Of a stretch of 64,000 bases of DNA, positions 1 through 9,230 are shown in pieces (the first letter of the stretch is position 1; each line of letters opens with the position of its first letter). The stretch is from Nostoc foliaceum FACHB-393. Its GTDB lineage: Bacteria; Cyanobacteriota; Cyanobacteriia; Cyanobacteriales; Nostocaceae. The stretch lies in assembly GCF_014698505.1 (NCBI RefSeq), contig NZ_JACJTD010000001.1, positions 62,001 through 126,000 on the forward strand. Reading direction: 5' to 3'. The translations under genes were made by a program, and so were the position numbers. A model generated the notes under the pieces. That model ran no database searches. It was given only the letters and a program-made list of their open reading frames with translations, and was not told the origin of the DNA.

Positions 1-174
1 CGCACTTTGAAGTGGTTTATCCAAAGGTTGATCAGACAAAACGTTTAAAATCTGCCCGATCGCGTAAGGTACAACTAAATCAATAACTTCGTAAATGCTA
101 GATGCTGTAATACTGAAAACACTCAGCTTCCAGTAAGAGCGAAAGTAATTGACAATATCTCGAAATTTTGCCAT
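1..174 (-). CDS. ABC transporter permease/ATPase, N-terminal part only (runs off left edge)
   Basis: The first 58 codons read without a stop from an ATG at 174 towards position 1, where the window cuts the gene. The peptide begins MAKFRDIVNYFRSYW and continues into a hydrophobic first transmembrane segment, SVFSITASSIYEVIDLVVPY. This is the usual start of an exporter-type half transporter (transmembrane domain followed by an ATPase domain), a family that forms homodimers in the inner membrane. The ATPase domain lies outside the window, so substrate and subclass cannot be judged. It is read away from the gene at 263-1063 and shares its strand. The family call rests on the opening residues only. 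Confidence 0.6.
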   Translation of the reverse strand, partial: MAKFRDIVNYFRSYWKLSVFSITASSIYEVIDLVVPYAIGQILNVLSDQPLDKPLQSA

Positions 175-262
175 GATGCACACCGTCCAAGAGCGCGATC
201 GTAAACTTGGAATTTATATACTACAGTTGTATTACAAAGTAGTCAAGAGCTATAGATTTAAA

Positions 263-1063
263 TCACTCCTTTGGAGTAGTAGGTATTTGTGTGGGGACAA
301 ATTCTAGGCGATAGCGATAGAGAGCAACTGGTCGAGAACCAGCTTTAAAGTAATCTGGATCTTGTGGTGAAAGATAGACAGCAGTAACTTGATCTGCCTC
401 AATTGCCGGATTGGCTGTTGGAAGTTTATGATAAGCAGTGGTAGATTCTACAGAGTTTAAATAGGGGCGTGAACCGCCTTTGAATATTTGTTGAAATAGT
501 TCTGTAGTGATGAATATGTTATCAGAGGTAGTTTCTGTACCCCGTGCAGTCACAATGGAAACTAGTTGGCGACTGCTACGCAAAAATGTAATCTGACGAT
601 TAGGTGAATCTGGATCTACTTTGACTAATAATACTGCTTCATCCCCTAAATAAGCCCTTGCCAAATTCAAGCTATTAAACGCTCTATCTGCTACTAAAAT
701 TGAGGGTTTGTTATCTATCTTAGGTAATATATTTAACCCAGAAACATGTGGTTGCTCTTTCACAAATCTTACTACAAAACTCACAGGCTGATTTAATTGT
801 CGGCGATTACCTTCAAAACCTGGAGTTACAATTTCTGGTGCTAAAGGCGCAACTAAATCTACCAATGTACTTGTAACTTGCCAAGAACCAGCCATCCATT
901 CAGGGTAAATCAAATCACCCGAAGCGGGTTGCACTGAAGTTAATTTTTCCCATTGGGGAAAATTTGCTAACCGTTCAGACAACTCTCCTGCAAGAGCTTC
1001 ACCATCCCACAGGAAGAATAAAAGCAGCAAGCAAAAACTCCAAATTCCCTTCATTGTAAGCAT
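263..1063 (-). CDS. Secreted conserved cyanobacterial protein, function unknown (DUF6816-like)
   Basis: A 266-residue protein with a clear N-terminal signal peptide: a hydrophobic stretch at about residues 8-24 ending in GEALA, with likely cleavage near residue 25. The mature part contains PEWMAGSWQVTSTLVDL followed by a beta-rich region, which suggests a lipocalin-like or lumenal fold. I recall such proteins as DUF6816 in cyanobacteria and plastids, but this is memory rather than a search. No catalytic motif is visible. The protein probably acts in the periplasm or thylakoid lumen. The ATG at 1061-1063 and a second ATG at 1052-1054 are both possible starts; the signal peptide works with either. 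Confidence 0.6.
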   Translation of the reverse strand: MLTMKGIWSFCLLLLFFLWDGEALAGELSERLANFPQWEKLTSVQPASGDLIYPEWMAGSWQVTSTLVDLVAPLAPEIVTPGFEGNRRQLNQPVSFVVRFVKEQPHVSGLNILPKIDNKPSILVADRAFNSLNLARAYLGDEAVLLVKVDPDSPNRQITFLRSSRQLVSIVTARGTETTSDNIFITTELFQQIFKGGSRPYLNSVESTTAYHKLPTANPAIEADQVTAVYLSPQDPDYFKAGSRPVALYRYRLEFVPTQIPTTPKE

Positions 1064-1363
1064 TAGTAGTTTTATATTTAACGTTTATTATTTATCGATA
1101 AAAAATTAAGTAAGTTTGTGTAAAAAATTAAAAGTTTGTAGTAATCGCTTACCAACAGATAATCATAGAGTTTTATTTTTATTTGTATAGTTCACTTTAG
1201 TTGCACCATTTTAAATCTATGGGATAATGATACACTTAATTTATTGCGTATTATCCTGCTAGCTATTCACTTATAGAATATCGTTTATTCATTAATTTAC
1301 CATCACAACAAATCAATGTAGTTAAAGTTACTTAACCCTACAATCCTAAATTATGGTGACAGC
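1064..1363. other. AT-rich intergenic region between divergent genes
   Basis: About 300 bases lie between the divergently read secreted protein and the ccmK-like gene. They must hold both promoters. I see no convincing hairpin, repeat or small coding region, and no well-placed Shine-Dalgarno sequence in front of the ccmK-like ATG at 1364. Confidence 0.4.
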
Positions 1364-1702
1364 ATGACATTGGCACTAGGCATGATTGAAGTTTATGGCA
1401 TTCCCACAGCAGTGGAAGTGGGAGATGCGATGTGTAAAGCTGCCCGTGTCACTCTTGTTGGTTATGAAAATACTGATTTGGGAAGAATTACCGTGTTAAT
1501 TCGGGGGGTTATAGGGGAGGTGAATGTGGCGGTGACAGCAGGACTAAAAGCGGTGCTAACAGTTAACGGTGGCGAGGTGCTTTCTTCTCATATTATTCCT
1601 CGCCCCCACGAAAATTTAGAATATGTTTTACCGATTCATCGCAGCGTTAATATGGAGCAGTTCAGTGCAGATATCCGATTTCCTCCACCCTTATCAGTTT
1701 AG
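1364..1702 (+). CDS. Carboxysome shell protein, CcmK paralogue (BMC domain)
   Basis: A 112-residue bacterial microcompartment hexamer protein. The single BMC domain spans nearly the whole length and keeps the family hallmarks GMIEVYG near residue 6, AARVTLVGYE at 26-35 and RPHENLEYVLPI near residue 80. CcmK hexamers tile the carboxysome facets, and the pore loop controls passage of bicarbonate and RuBP. The residues at the canonical pore positions 36-39, normally K-I-G-S in CcmK1/K2, are N-T-D-L here. The gene stands alone, away from a ccm operon, as expected for extra CcmK paralogues in filamentous cyanobacteria (K3-K6 classes). I cannot assign the exact class. It converges on the gene at 1708 with only 5 bases between stops. 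Confidence 0.88.
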   Translation: MTLALGMIEVYGIPTAVEVGDAMCKAARVTLVGYENTDLGRITVLIRGVIGEVNVAVTAGLKAVLTVNGGEVLSSHIIPRPHENLEYVLPIHRSVNMEQFSADIRFPPPLSV

Positions 1703-1707
1703 CTGTA

Positions 1708-2112
1708 TTAAATTTCTGCTGGTAAAGGTTGCCAAAGATCCCCATACTTTTCTCGTAGAAACTGCCAAGCTTCCACCTGCCCTGGTTCATATTCTCCCGG
1801 TTTACCCCATTGCAAAAATAAGCTTAAAGCAGGCTCCTGTTTATCATCTAAAAACCGAATAGCATAGGTTGTAAAGTTACCCCTCTTCGCTTCACCAGTT
1901 TCAAATTTCACCTGAGTAATTTTGTCCATATTCAAGTGAAACTCAAAGCCTTCGGTGTGCATATTCGCATACCTACCTTTGGGCAATTCTGCATAAAATA
2001 ACTTTTCTACTTTGCCTCGTGCTTCTAATACAGCAGCGCTGCTAGTCACAATTAAACGCAAAGTTCCCAAAGTCTCGCAAGCTGCTAAAAATTCTTTCAA
2101 AGTAGTACTCAT
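1708..2112 (-). CDS. Small conserved cyanobacterial protein, possibly HutX/ChuX-like fold
   Basis: A soluble 134-residue protein without signal peptide or membrane segment. The centre reads EGFEFHLNMDKITQVKFETG, which resembles the strand-rich core of the HutX/ChuX heme-carrier fold; that comparison is weak. It lies 41 bases downstream of phoH on the same strand, so it probably shares its transcript. The C-terminus is rich in aromatic residues (WGKPGEYEPGQVEAWQFL). No function can be assigned from sequence alone. Confidence 0.55.
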   Translation of the reverse strand: MSTTLKEFLAACETLGTLRLIVTSSAAVLEARGKVEKLFYAELPKGRYANMHTEGFEFHLNMDKITQVKFETGEAKRGNFTTYAIRFLDDKQEPALSLFLQWGKPGEYEPGQVEAWQFLREKYGDLWQPLPAEI

Positions 2113-2153
2113 AAATTGTTATCCTTGTTAGTTTTTTGACTAATGACTAATCG

Positions 2154-3143
2154 CTATTTTTCGTATTGTTCATAAGCAGCGACAATGCGCTGAACTAGAG
2201 GATGGCGTACAACATCTTTTTGGGAAAATTCACAAAAGGCAATGCCTTCAACGTGTTTTAAAATTTGTAAAGCCACTCCTAAACCTGATTGTTGGTAAAG
2301 CGGCAAATCCGTTTGTGTCATGTCGCCTGTAATCACCATCCGAGAACGGAAGCCCAAACGAGTCAAAACCATTTTCATCTGAGCTGGTGTAGTATTTTGA
2401 GCTTCATCCACAATTACAAAGGCGTTATTGAGGGTACGTCCCCGCATATAGGCGAGTGGTGCGACTTCAATCACACCGCGTTCCATTAAACTGGGTACTT
2501 TTTCTGGATCGATGAATTCATAAATAGCATCATAAAGTGGGCGAAGATAGGGGTTAACTTTCTGCTGTAAGTCTCCTGGCAAAAAACCGAGTTTTTCACC
2601 GGCTTCGACCGCAGGGCGAGTTAAAATTAGCTTTTCAAACTGGTTGGCAAGGAGTGCTTGCACGGCGACAACAACAGCGAGATAAGTCTTGCCGGTACCA
2701 GCTGGCCCAATGCCAAAAGTCAGGTCACGCCTACGGAGTGCGTCGATATATTGACGCTGGCGGAAGGTTTTGGCACGGACTTCTTCGCCCCGGCGACTTT
2801 TAGCAAGGACATCTCGTTGTAAATCTTGCAGTTCTCCTTGCCGATCGCTATCTATGGCTTGACGAGCTGTTAAAATATCGGCACTGGAAATAGTATTGCC
2901 TTTAATCCAGAGGTCTTCAAGCGATCGCACTAATCTAGAAGCCAGATCAATTTGCCCTTCAGTCCCAGAAATTAGTAATTCCTGCCCACGTAGCACTAAG
3001 GTGGCTCCTGTTTGCCGAGATAGGATTTTGAGATTTTCTTCTCCATCTCCCGCAAGAGCGATCGCACTGGGAATATTGGGCAGCTGAATTGTTAAGGCAC
3101 CTGCCATAGTATTTCTTAATTGGTGAGGATCTGTTTTTGACAA
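2154..3143 (-). CDS. phoH: PhoH-family ATPase
   Basis: A 329-residue cytoplasmic P-loop protein. The N-terminal third, about residues 15-75, is a KH-like segment (ILSRQTGATLVLRGQELLISG). The helicase-like ATPase domain follows with Walker A GPAGTGKT near residue 146, RPAVEAGEKLGFLPGD, and Walker B VIVDEAQNTTP. These are hallmarks of PhoH-like proteins (YbeZ in E. coli), which act in RNA metabolism and ribosome maturation, often with YbeY. Its place downstream of ffh, rpsP and a KH-domain protein on the same strand fits that role. The length is normal for the family. The start at 3143 (MSKTDPH) was kept; an internal Met about 12 codons later is an alternative. Confidence 0.9.
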   Translation of the reverse strand: MSKTDPHQLRNTMAGALTIQLPNIPSAIALAGDGEENLKILSRQTGATLVLRGQELLISGTEGQIDLASRLVRSLEDLWIKGNTISSADILTARQAIDSDRQGELQDLQRDVLAKSRRGEEVRAKTFRQRQYIDALRRRDLTFGIGPAGTGKTYLAVVVAVQALLANQFEKLILTRPAVEAGEKLGFLPGDLQQKVNPYLRPLYDAIYEFIDPEKVPSLMERGVIEVAPLAYMRGRTLNNAFVIVDEAQNTTPAQMKMVLTRLGFRSRMVITGDMTQTDLPLYQQSGLGVALQILKHVEGIAFCEFSQKDVVRHPLVQRIVAAYEQYEK

Positions 3144-3228
3144 AGGTTAATATTTTCTCGCCAAGGGCGAAATTACGCTTTTATTACTTACATTTTGAAA
3201 AAATATTTGCAACAAAAGAATCGGTTGT

Positions 3229-3252
3229 AGGGGCGTACAGCGGTACGCCCCT
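3229..3252. repeat. Dispersed GGGGCGTAC hairpin
   Basis: Arms AGGGGCGTAC (3229-3238) and GTACGCCCCT (3243-3252) are perfect inverted repeats around a four-base loop. Relatives of this hairpin occur at 18177, 26147, 33645 and 57331. It lies between phoH and the KH gene and could affect their shared transcript. Confidence 0.75.
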
Positions 3253-3364
3253 ATCGGTGAAGAGTCCAAAAAAAGATCCAAAAATCCTTTTGCTACTTTC
3301 CATCTTTACAAAAATTCTGAGCGGAGGTGACTACAACCGCTCAGACTTGCTCTCTACTTTTAAC

Positions 3365-3799
3365 CTAGCGGAGACGGGGTTTAACAATGGGTTTAGGCCC
3401 ATCATTTCCACGCGGTTCTCTCCTAGTCGGCGGTGGCGATCGTTCTTCTGTCTCTTCATCAAAAGACATACCTTCGCGGCCCGGAGTGGTGCTCCCGTAG
3501 ATATCCAGGTATATTGATTGTCCAGCTGCGGCTGCGGCTGCGGCAATTACTGTACGAATCGCCTGAATATTGCGTCCCCCTCGACCAAAAACTTTCCCTT
3601 TATCTGTGCTTTCAAAAGCGATACGAACCCAAACCCGGTTAAGGGCCTGAGAAATTTCACAATCGACGCTTAAAGTCTCTGGAGATTCCAAAAACGGCTG
3701 CACCAAAAACCGAACCAGCCCAACATAGTTGGGACTAGCTGTTGGGAATTTTGTTCCGAAATTATGATGCGGCTGTTGCACTGACCTGTTCAAAAACAT
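3365..3799 (-). CDS. KH-domain RNA-binding protein (KhpA-like)
   Basis: A small RNA-binding protein. The core ([18 protein letters not shown], then a beta strand, then [17 protein letters not shown]) is a type-II KH domain with the GxxG loop GRGG. A low-complexity tail follows, rich in Pro, Arg and acidic residues ([17 protein letters not shown]). KhpA proteins are global RNA chaperones encoded next to rpsP in many bacteria, exactly as here. The only ATG (3799) lies inside rpsP, giving a 38-base overlap. A GTG at 3781 also lies inside rpsP, and no ATG occurs after the rpsP stop, so translational coupling to rpsP is likely. Confidence 0.85.
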   Translation of the reverse strand: MFLNRSVQQPHHNFGTKFPTASPNYVGLVRFLVQPFLESPETLSVDCEISQALNRVWVRIAFESTDKGKVFGRGGRNIQAIRTVIAAAAAAAGQSIYLDIYGSTTPGREGMSFDEETEERSPPPTRREPRGNDGPKPIVKPRLR

Positions 3800-4022
3800 T
3801 AGCTTTTACTAGAATGCGACGGACGGTGTCAGTGGGTTGAGCGCCTTGTTGTAGTCGCTTGACGATACCGGGAACGTCTAATCGCACTTCATCGGTTCTG
3901 GGGTTATAAAATCCCAACTCTTCTAGGGGACGGCCATCGCGGCGAGCGAGGTTGTTAATGGCGACAATGCGGTAACTTGCTTCCCGCTTTTTACCGAATC
4001 GCTTCAAGCGCAGTTTGATCAT
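3762..4022 (-). CDS. rpsP: 30S ribosomal protein S16
   Basis: An 86-residue ribosomal protein with the family signature at the start ([20 protein letters not shown]), followed by [17 protein letters not shown]16 binds 16S rRNA early in small-subunit assembly. Length and sequence are typical of cyanobacteria. It sits between ffh upstream (113 bases) and the overlapping KH gene downstream, all on the minus strand, forming an ffh-rpsP-KH-phoH translation cluster. Confidence 0.97.
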   Translation of the reverse strand: MIKLRLKRFGKKREASYRIVAINNLARRDGRPLEELGFYNPRTDEVRLDVPGIVKRLQQGAQPTDTVRRILVKANVFEQVSATAAS

Positions 4023-4135
4023 GGTTGAAGAATCATTCTCCTAATTGGTAAGTATGCCGAAATGCTAATTTTAGCACTCGTCTAGCATTTGGTGCTATTA
4101 GTCATTAGCAATGCCCCATGCCCCATGCCCAAAAA

Positions 4136-5602
4136 CTAAAGATTGCCAAAGCCTTTTTTCTTTTTATCTTTAGGTTTTTTCTTTTTCGTGGCTGGGGCAC
4201 CACCATCGTAACCCCGCCATCCGGGGGCTGGGGGACGATTGCCTGCGCCTGCGAAGGCGTTGCCCATACCGCCACCGCCAAACATTCCCGGCATTCCAGG
4301 GAAGCCACCTTGACCCATTTGCTGCATGAGCGATCGCATTTTTTGGAAATCACCCACCAGTTTAGTCACATCTGACTCTCTATAGCCGGAGCCAGCAGCA
4401 ATCCGCCGTCGCCGACTGGGAGAACTGGCTAATAAATCGGGGTCATGGCGTTCTTGGCGAGTCATGGAGTTAATCATCGCCTCACAGCGTTTTAGCTGGG
4501 TTTCTCCCTGCTTCAGCTGATCATCTGAGAGCTTGTTCATCCCTGGAATCATCTTGATGAATCCTCCCAGAGAACCCATATTCTTCAGCATCCGCAACTG
4601 CTTGAGAAAGTCAGTAAAGTCAAACTTCGCTGACAGGATTTTCTCCTGCATTTTCTCAGCATCGGCTAAATCAAACTCTTCTTGGGCTTTTTCTACCAGG
4701 GTCAGCACATCGCCCATACCGAGAATCCGCGATGCCATGCGATCGGGATAAAACGGTTGCAGTGCCTCGACTTTCTCACCCACGCCCACAAATTTAATCG
4801 GCGCTCCCGAAATCTTTCGCACTGACAGCGCTGCACCGCCACGGCTATCACCATCCAACTTGGTGAGAATCGCCCCAGTAATTCCTATCTGCTCATGGAA
4901 GGTGCGGGTAAGATTAGCTGCCTCTTGACCGGTCATCGCGTCCACCACCAACAAAGTTTCATGGGGTTGGACAGTTGCTTTGATGCGGGCTAACTCCGCC
5001 ATCATATCTTCGTCAATTTGCAGACGACCGGCAGTATCAATAATTACTGTGTTTACACCTTCTGCCCTAGCGCGTTCTACACCTTGCCTTGCAATTTCTA
5101 CGGGATCTGCATCGCTTCCTAGTTCAAATACTGGTACGTCAATTTGCTTACCCAACGTCAGTAACTGGTCGATCGCTGCTGGGCGATATACGTCTGTCGC
5201 CACCAACAAACAGCTACGCTCTAATTTTCTCAGATGTAAGGCTAACTTAGCTGTAGCTGTGGTTTTACCAGTACCTTGCAACCCAGCCATCAACACAATA
5301 GTAGGCTGTTCTTGGGCTTCTGCTATGGGAACATTTTCTTCTCCCATCACCTGCACCAGTTCATCGTGAACAATTTTGATGAACTGTTGGTCAGGTCGCA
5401 CGCCGGTAATCACCTCGGCTCCCTGTGCCTTGGCTTCGACTTCGCTAATAAAATCTTTGACTACCTGGAGATTGACATCTGCCTCCAACAAGGCGCGGCG
5501 CACTTCGCGCAAAGCATCTTGAATGTTGGATTGAGAAATTTTGTCCTGTCCCCGCAGTTTTTTCCAGGCGGCTTCTAAACGGTCAGATAAAGCATCAAAC
5601 AT
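4136..5602 (-). CDS. ffh: Signal recognition particle protein Ffh
   Basis: A 488-residue SRP54-type GTPase that binds signal sequences of nascent membrane proteins and, with SRP RNA, delivers ribosomes to FtsY. The N domain covers about residues 1-85. The G domain carries GLQGTGKTT near residue 108, DTAGRLQ near 190 and TKLDGDSRGG near 248. The methionine-rich M domain begins at about 300 (LKNMGSLGGFIKMIPGM). The C-terminal tail has Gly/Met-rich stretches (GGGGMGN) and ends in a Lys-rich segment, as in other cyanobacterial Ffh proteins. It is first in its same-strand cluster. Confidence 0.97.
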   Translation of the reverse strand: MFDALSDRLEAAWKKLRGQDKISQSNIQDALREVRRALLEADVNLQVVKDFISEVEAKAQGAEVITGVRPDQQFIKIVHDELVQVMGEENVPIAEAQEQPTIVLMAGLQGTGKTTATAKLALHLRKLERSCLLVATDVYRPAAIDQLLTLGKQIDVPVFELGSDADPVEIARQGVERARAEGVNTVIIDTAGRLQIDEDMMAELARIKATVQPHETLLVVDAMTGQEAANLTRTFHEQIGITGAILTKLDGDSRGGAALSVRKISGAPIKFVGVGEKVEALQPFYPDRMASRILGMGDVLTLVEKAQEEFDLADAEKMQEKILSAKFDFTDFLKQLRMLKNMGSLGGFIKMIPGMNKLSDDQLKQGETQLKRCEAMINSMTRQERHDPDLLASSPSRRRRIAAGSGYRESDVTKLVGDFQKMRSLMQQMGQGGFPGMPGMFGGGGMGNAFAGAGNRPPAPGWRGYDGGAPATKKKKPKDKKKKGFGNL

Positions 5603-5945
5603 AATGTAATTACAGGTAGTTCGCCAATTGGAAATTTTGAACCGCTGATGAATGCGATTCCGAATTTCCGCTAAAATTTAAACGTGCTATTTACCAGCTT
5701 AGTATTTTTCACCGCGACTGTAGCAACCAAATACCTACCTTTATTGAATTGGCAAATTGTCCTTTGGTTGTAAATTTTGATTTTTTCAAAGGGAAAAATG
5801 CCAGCACTACAGATGATGAGGAAAGTTATCTGGGTCACTGAAAAGTTAAAACCATTATGTAATACTACCGTGATCAAAGCAGTACTGAGGGCTGAGTGAT
5901 AATTTTTCAGGTGAGTTCGCAAAAATCATCACTTTGCCTCTTTGT
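5603..5945. other. Intergenic region, no supported gene
   Basis: About 340 bases between two minus-strand genes. An 83-codon reading frame exists (5671-5922), but it has no ribosome site, odd composition and no recognisable family, so it is not called. The ffh promoter should lie in the low-coordinate half. Confidence 0.4.
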
Positions 5946-8900
5946 TTATACTTGGTCTAACACATTAACTTTAGATACTGATTTTCTAGCTGTGACCTGA
6001 CGAATTGGCAACTCAACCACAAACTCTGTACCTTTGCCAAGTTCAGATTGGCAGTATATCTTGCCGTTGTGTTTTTCTGTAACTATCTGATAGCTGATAG
6101 ACAATCCCAGTCCTGTACCTTTACCGACAACCTTGGTAGTAAAAAATGGATCGAACAGTCGAGAAAGGACTTTTTCATCCATGCCAAGTCCGTTGTCGGC
6201 TATGCGAATTACAATCCAATCTTTATTGAGCAGGGAGGTAGAAATTCGGATTTTGCTGGGGTTTTTTGCGATTGCTTCGGAAGATTGTTGCGTGGTTCGT
6301 TCTTCTAGGGCATCAATGGCATTGGACAGCAAATTCATAAATACCTGATTCAACTGACCGGGATAGCATTCTATTAGAGGTAATGTATTGTAATCTTTGC
6401 TCACATCAATGGTGAAGCTATCGGCTGAGGGCTTCAAACGGTTTTGCAAAATCATCAATGTACTGTCGATGCCTTCGTGAATATTTGCTGGTTTGAAGTC
6501 AGCTTCATCTAGGCGCGAGAAGTTCCGCAAAGAGGTGACAATTTCGCAAATGCGCTCAGTGCCGACCTGCATGGACTGGAATAATTTAGGTAAGTCCTCA
6601 AATAAATACTCTATTTCAGCTTTATTGAAAAACTCTTGGATCTCTGGTACGGCATTGGGATAATGATGCCAAAAAAGCTCCACATAGCGAAGTAATTCTT
6701 GCGTGTATTGGTGGGCATGTTCCAAGTTGCCGTGGATGAAATTAATGGGATTATTAATTTCATGGGCAACTCCCGCCACTAGTTGACCCAAACTAGCCAT
6801 TTTTTCAGCGTGGATAATTTGCATCTGGGCTTTACGCAGCTCATTTAGTGTCTGGGCGAGTTGATTCGCTTCTTCACGAGTTTGACCCAGCAAACTGGAT
6901 TGTTGAAACAAGTTGGCTTGATGCAGCGCTACGCTGAGTTGAGCTGCCACTTGGGTGACAAATTCCAATTCAGCCTCTTCCCAATTACGTGTATGGGTGC
7001 ATTGGTGAATGCAGAACAAGCCCCATAGTTCATCGCCTTCCATCAACGGCACAATAATCTGTGCTTTGACTTGAAATTGCTCAATCACATCAAGATGAGG
7101 TACTTTGGAGCCAACGCTGTTGACATCAGATATCACTTGCACTTGCCCTTGGCGATATTGCGGTGCGTATTGATCACCGAAGCAATAATCTTGCACCTTT
7201 ACGGCGAGGGCAGAATCAAACTTGGGTAACACATCCTCAGCAATGAATTCACCGCTGCAAAAACCGACATTAGGATCAAAGCGGAAGATGCCGACTCGAT
7301 CTGTACTTAGCGATCGCCGCACTTCCTGTACTGTGGTTTTAAGGATCGTCTCCAAATCCAACGATTCCCGAATTTTGACAACCAAATCAAATAAAATTCG
7401 GCGCTGTTCAGCCGATTTGTGCAGTTCATCAGCGCGAGTTTGAATTTGAGTCACCATTTGCGAACTTTGCAGCGCTACTCCAAGTTGGCTGGCAACCTGT
7501 CCCAAAAACTCCACTTCCACACTATCCCACTGGCGCGGTGCAGAATGTTGATAGGCAGCCAGCAATCCCCACAGATTCCGTCCTACAAAAATTGGGGTTA
7601 ACGCATAGGCGCGAATCTTGAATTGCTCCAAAATATCTAAGTGACAACGTGAGTGTCCGGCTTGGTAGATGTCATTTACAGCAAAATTTTCGTTGTTGCG
7701 GTAGCGTCCGCCTTTGGTTTCTTGGAGGTGGGTATCTTCCCAAACGAGATTTTTGCCAAAGGGATTGATGCTGTCCCACTGGGCCTCAACCATGCCGAAA
7801 TGACTGACGAATTCACCACTCCAGTCTGGATTAAAGCGATAAACTCCGACTCGCTCAACTCGCAGCAGTTTACACACTTCCTGGCAAGTGGTTTTTAGGA
7901 TTAATTCAATATCTAGGGAGGAGCGAATTTTTCCGACAACTTCAGTTAATCCCCGTTGCCGAGCGATCGCATCTTGTAGGGCGATCGCGTGTTGTTTTGA
8001 CTGAGTTAAATTCTCGGCTTGCTGAATTGCAACCCCTAATTGTGCCCCCACCTGTCCAAGGAACTCAACTTCGTAATTTGCCCATTGCCGCGGCCCAGAG
8101 TGTTGATAAGCCGATATCAGTCCCCACAGTTTTGGCCCGATGAAGATGGGCGCTAACATATACGCCCGAATCTTGAATTGCTCTAGAATGTCAATGTGAC
8201 AACGCGAGTGACCGACCTGATAAATGTCGTTGACGGTAAAACTTTCGTTATTGCGGTAGCGCCCGCCTTTTGTCTCTTGGAGGTGGGTATCTTCCCAAAC
8301 GAGATTTCTGCCAAATGGATTGATTCGCTCCCACTGCGCCTCTACCATACCGAATTGGCTCACAAATTCACCGCTCCAGTCTTCATTGAAGCGATAAACC
8401 GCCGCCCGCTCTAGCTTCAGAAGTTTGCAAAGTTCCTGACAGGCGGTATTTAAAATAATTTCGGTGTTCACAGACGAGCGAATATTCCCTACCACTTCCG
8501 TCAAGGCGCGTTGCCGCGCGATCGCATCTTGCAGTTCTGCTGTGCGTTGTTTGGTTTGTTCTAGGTTTTCTGCCTGCTGCATTGCCACACCGAGATGGCT
8601 GGCAGCTTGCACTAAGAATTCGACTTCGTTACGATGCCATTGTCTAGGAGCGGAGTGTTGATATGCTGCAAGCATCCCCCATAGTTTTGCACCAATGAAA
8701 ATAGGTGCGATCGCATAGGCCCGAATTTGAAACTGTTCTAATACCTCAAGATGACACCGAGAATGTCCGGCATCGTAAATATCAGCCACGGCAAATGGCT
8801 CATTTTTGCGATATCGCCCTCCCTGAGTTTCTTGCAAATGTGAATCTTCCCACACTAAGCCCTGCCCAAAGGCGGTCAGTCTATCCCAAGGAGGTTCTGC

Positions 8901-9146
8901 AAAGCCAAAATGATTGATGAAACTACCGCTCCAATCTGGATTGAAGCGATAAATTGCAACTCGCTCAATCTTCAATTGCCGACAAATATCTTGACAAGAA
9001 GTCGAGCATAGAGATTCTAGGTTTACAGATGAGCGAATCTTAGCCAGAATTCTCCCCAAGATTTTTTGGTACTGAACCGTTAGCTGTAGCTGTTTATGGC
9101 AATCTTGCAGGTCTAATAGGTTCGACTCATAACCGTTTATCGTCAT
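5946..9146 (-). CDS. Sensor histidine kinase with four tandem GAF domains, cyanobacteriochrome-like
   Basis: A 1066-residue soluble kinase. Three near-identical GAF domains lie at about residues 30-195, 215-380 and 400-565 (exact 185-residue period), followed by a fourth, more divergent GAF at about 585-745. A coiled linker, a HisKA segment with H-box VAHEINNPINF (His795) and a HATPase_c domain (NGLGMDEK, GKGTGLGLS) complete it. GAF1-3 each carry RCH at the position of the bilin-attaching Cys-His of phytochrome-type GAFs (C131, C316, C501). GAF4 has Pro683 there but contains a DYCF motif (C655) resembling the DXCF second-cysteine motif. Light sensing is therefore plausible but unproven; redox or small-ligand sensing is the alternative. 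No response regulator is adjacent. Confidence 0.9.
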   Translation of the reverse strand: MTINGYESNLLDLQDCHKQLQLTVQYQKILGRILAKIRSSVNLESLCSTSCQDICRQLKIERVAIYRFNPDWSGSFINHFGFAEPPWDRLTAFGQGLVWEDSHLQETQGGRYRKNEPFAVADIYDAGHSRCHLEVLEQFQIRAYAIAPIFIGAKLWGMLAAYQHSAPRQWHRNEVEFLVQAASHLGVAMQQAENLEQTKQRTAELQDAIARQRALTEVVGNIRSSVNTEIILNTACQELCKLLKLERAAVYRFNEDWSGEFVSQFGMVEAQWERINPFGRNLVWEDTHLQETKGGRYRNNESFTVNDIYQVGHSRCHIDILEQFKIRAYMLAPIFIGPKLWGLISAYQHSGPRQWANYEVEFLGQVGAQLGVAIQQAENLTQSKQHAIALQDAIARQRGLTEVVGKIRSSLDIELILKTTCQEVCKLLRVERVGVYRFNPDWSGEFVSHFGMVEAQWDSINPFGKNLVWEDTHLQETKGGRYRNNENFAVNDIYQAGHSRCHLDILEQFKIRAYALTPIFVGRNLWGLLAAYQHSAPRQWDSVEVEFLGQVASQLGVALQSSQMVTQIQTRADELHKSAEQRRILFDLVVKIRESLDLETILKTTVQEVRRSLSTDRVGIFRFDPNVGFCSGEFIAEDVLPKFDSALAVKVQDYCFGDQYAPQYRQGQVQVISDVNSVGSKVPHLDVIEQFQVKAQIIVPLMEGDELWGLFCIHQCTHTRNWEEAELEFVTQVAAQLSVALHQANLFQQSSLLGQTREEANQLAQTLNELRKAQMQIIHAEKMASLGQLVAGVAHEINNPINFIHGNLEHAHQYTQELLRYVELFWHHYPNAVPEIQEFFNKAEIEYLFEDLPKLFQSMQVGTERICEIVTSLRNFSRLDEADFKPANIHEGIDSTLMILQNRLKPSADSFTIDVSKDYNTLPLIECYPGQLNQVFMNLLSNAIDALEERTTQQSSEAIAKNPSKIRISTSLLNKDWIVIRIADNGLGMDEKVLSRLFDPFFTTKVVGKGTGLGLSISYQIVTEKHNGKIYCQSELGKGTEFVVELPIRQVTARKSVSKVNVLDQV

Positions 9147-9230
9147 AAAGTATAGAGAAAATGAAATACCTCCTTTTAGTATTCCCTTGTTGATTTTTTA
9201 GATCACAGAATGAAACTAGATTGCCAATAT

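Noticed and set aside
5671..5922. 83-codon minus-strand ORF
   Set aside because: No ribosome site, no recognisable family, composition unlike neighbouring proteins; lies in an intergenic gap.
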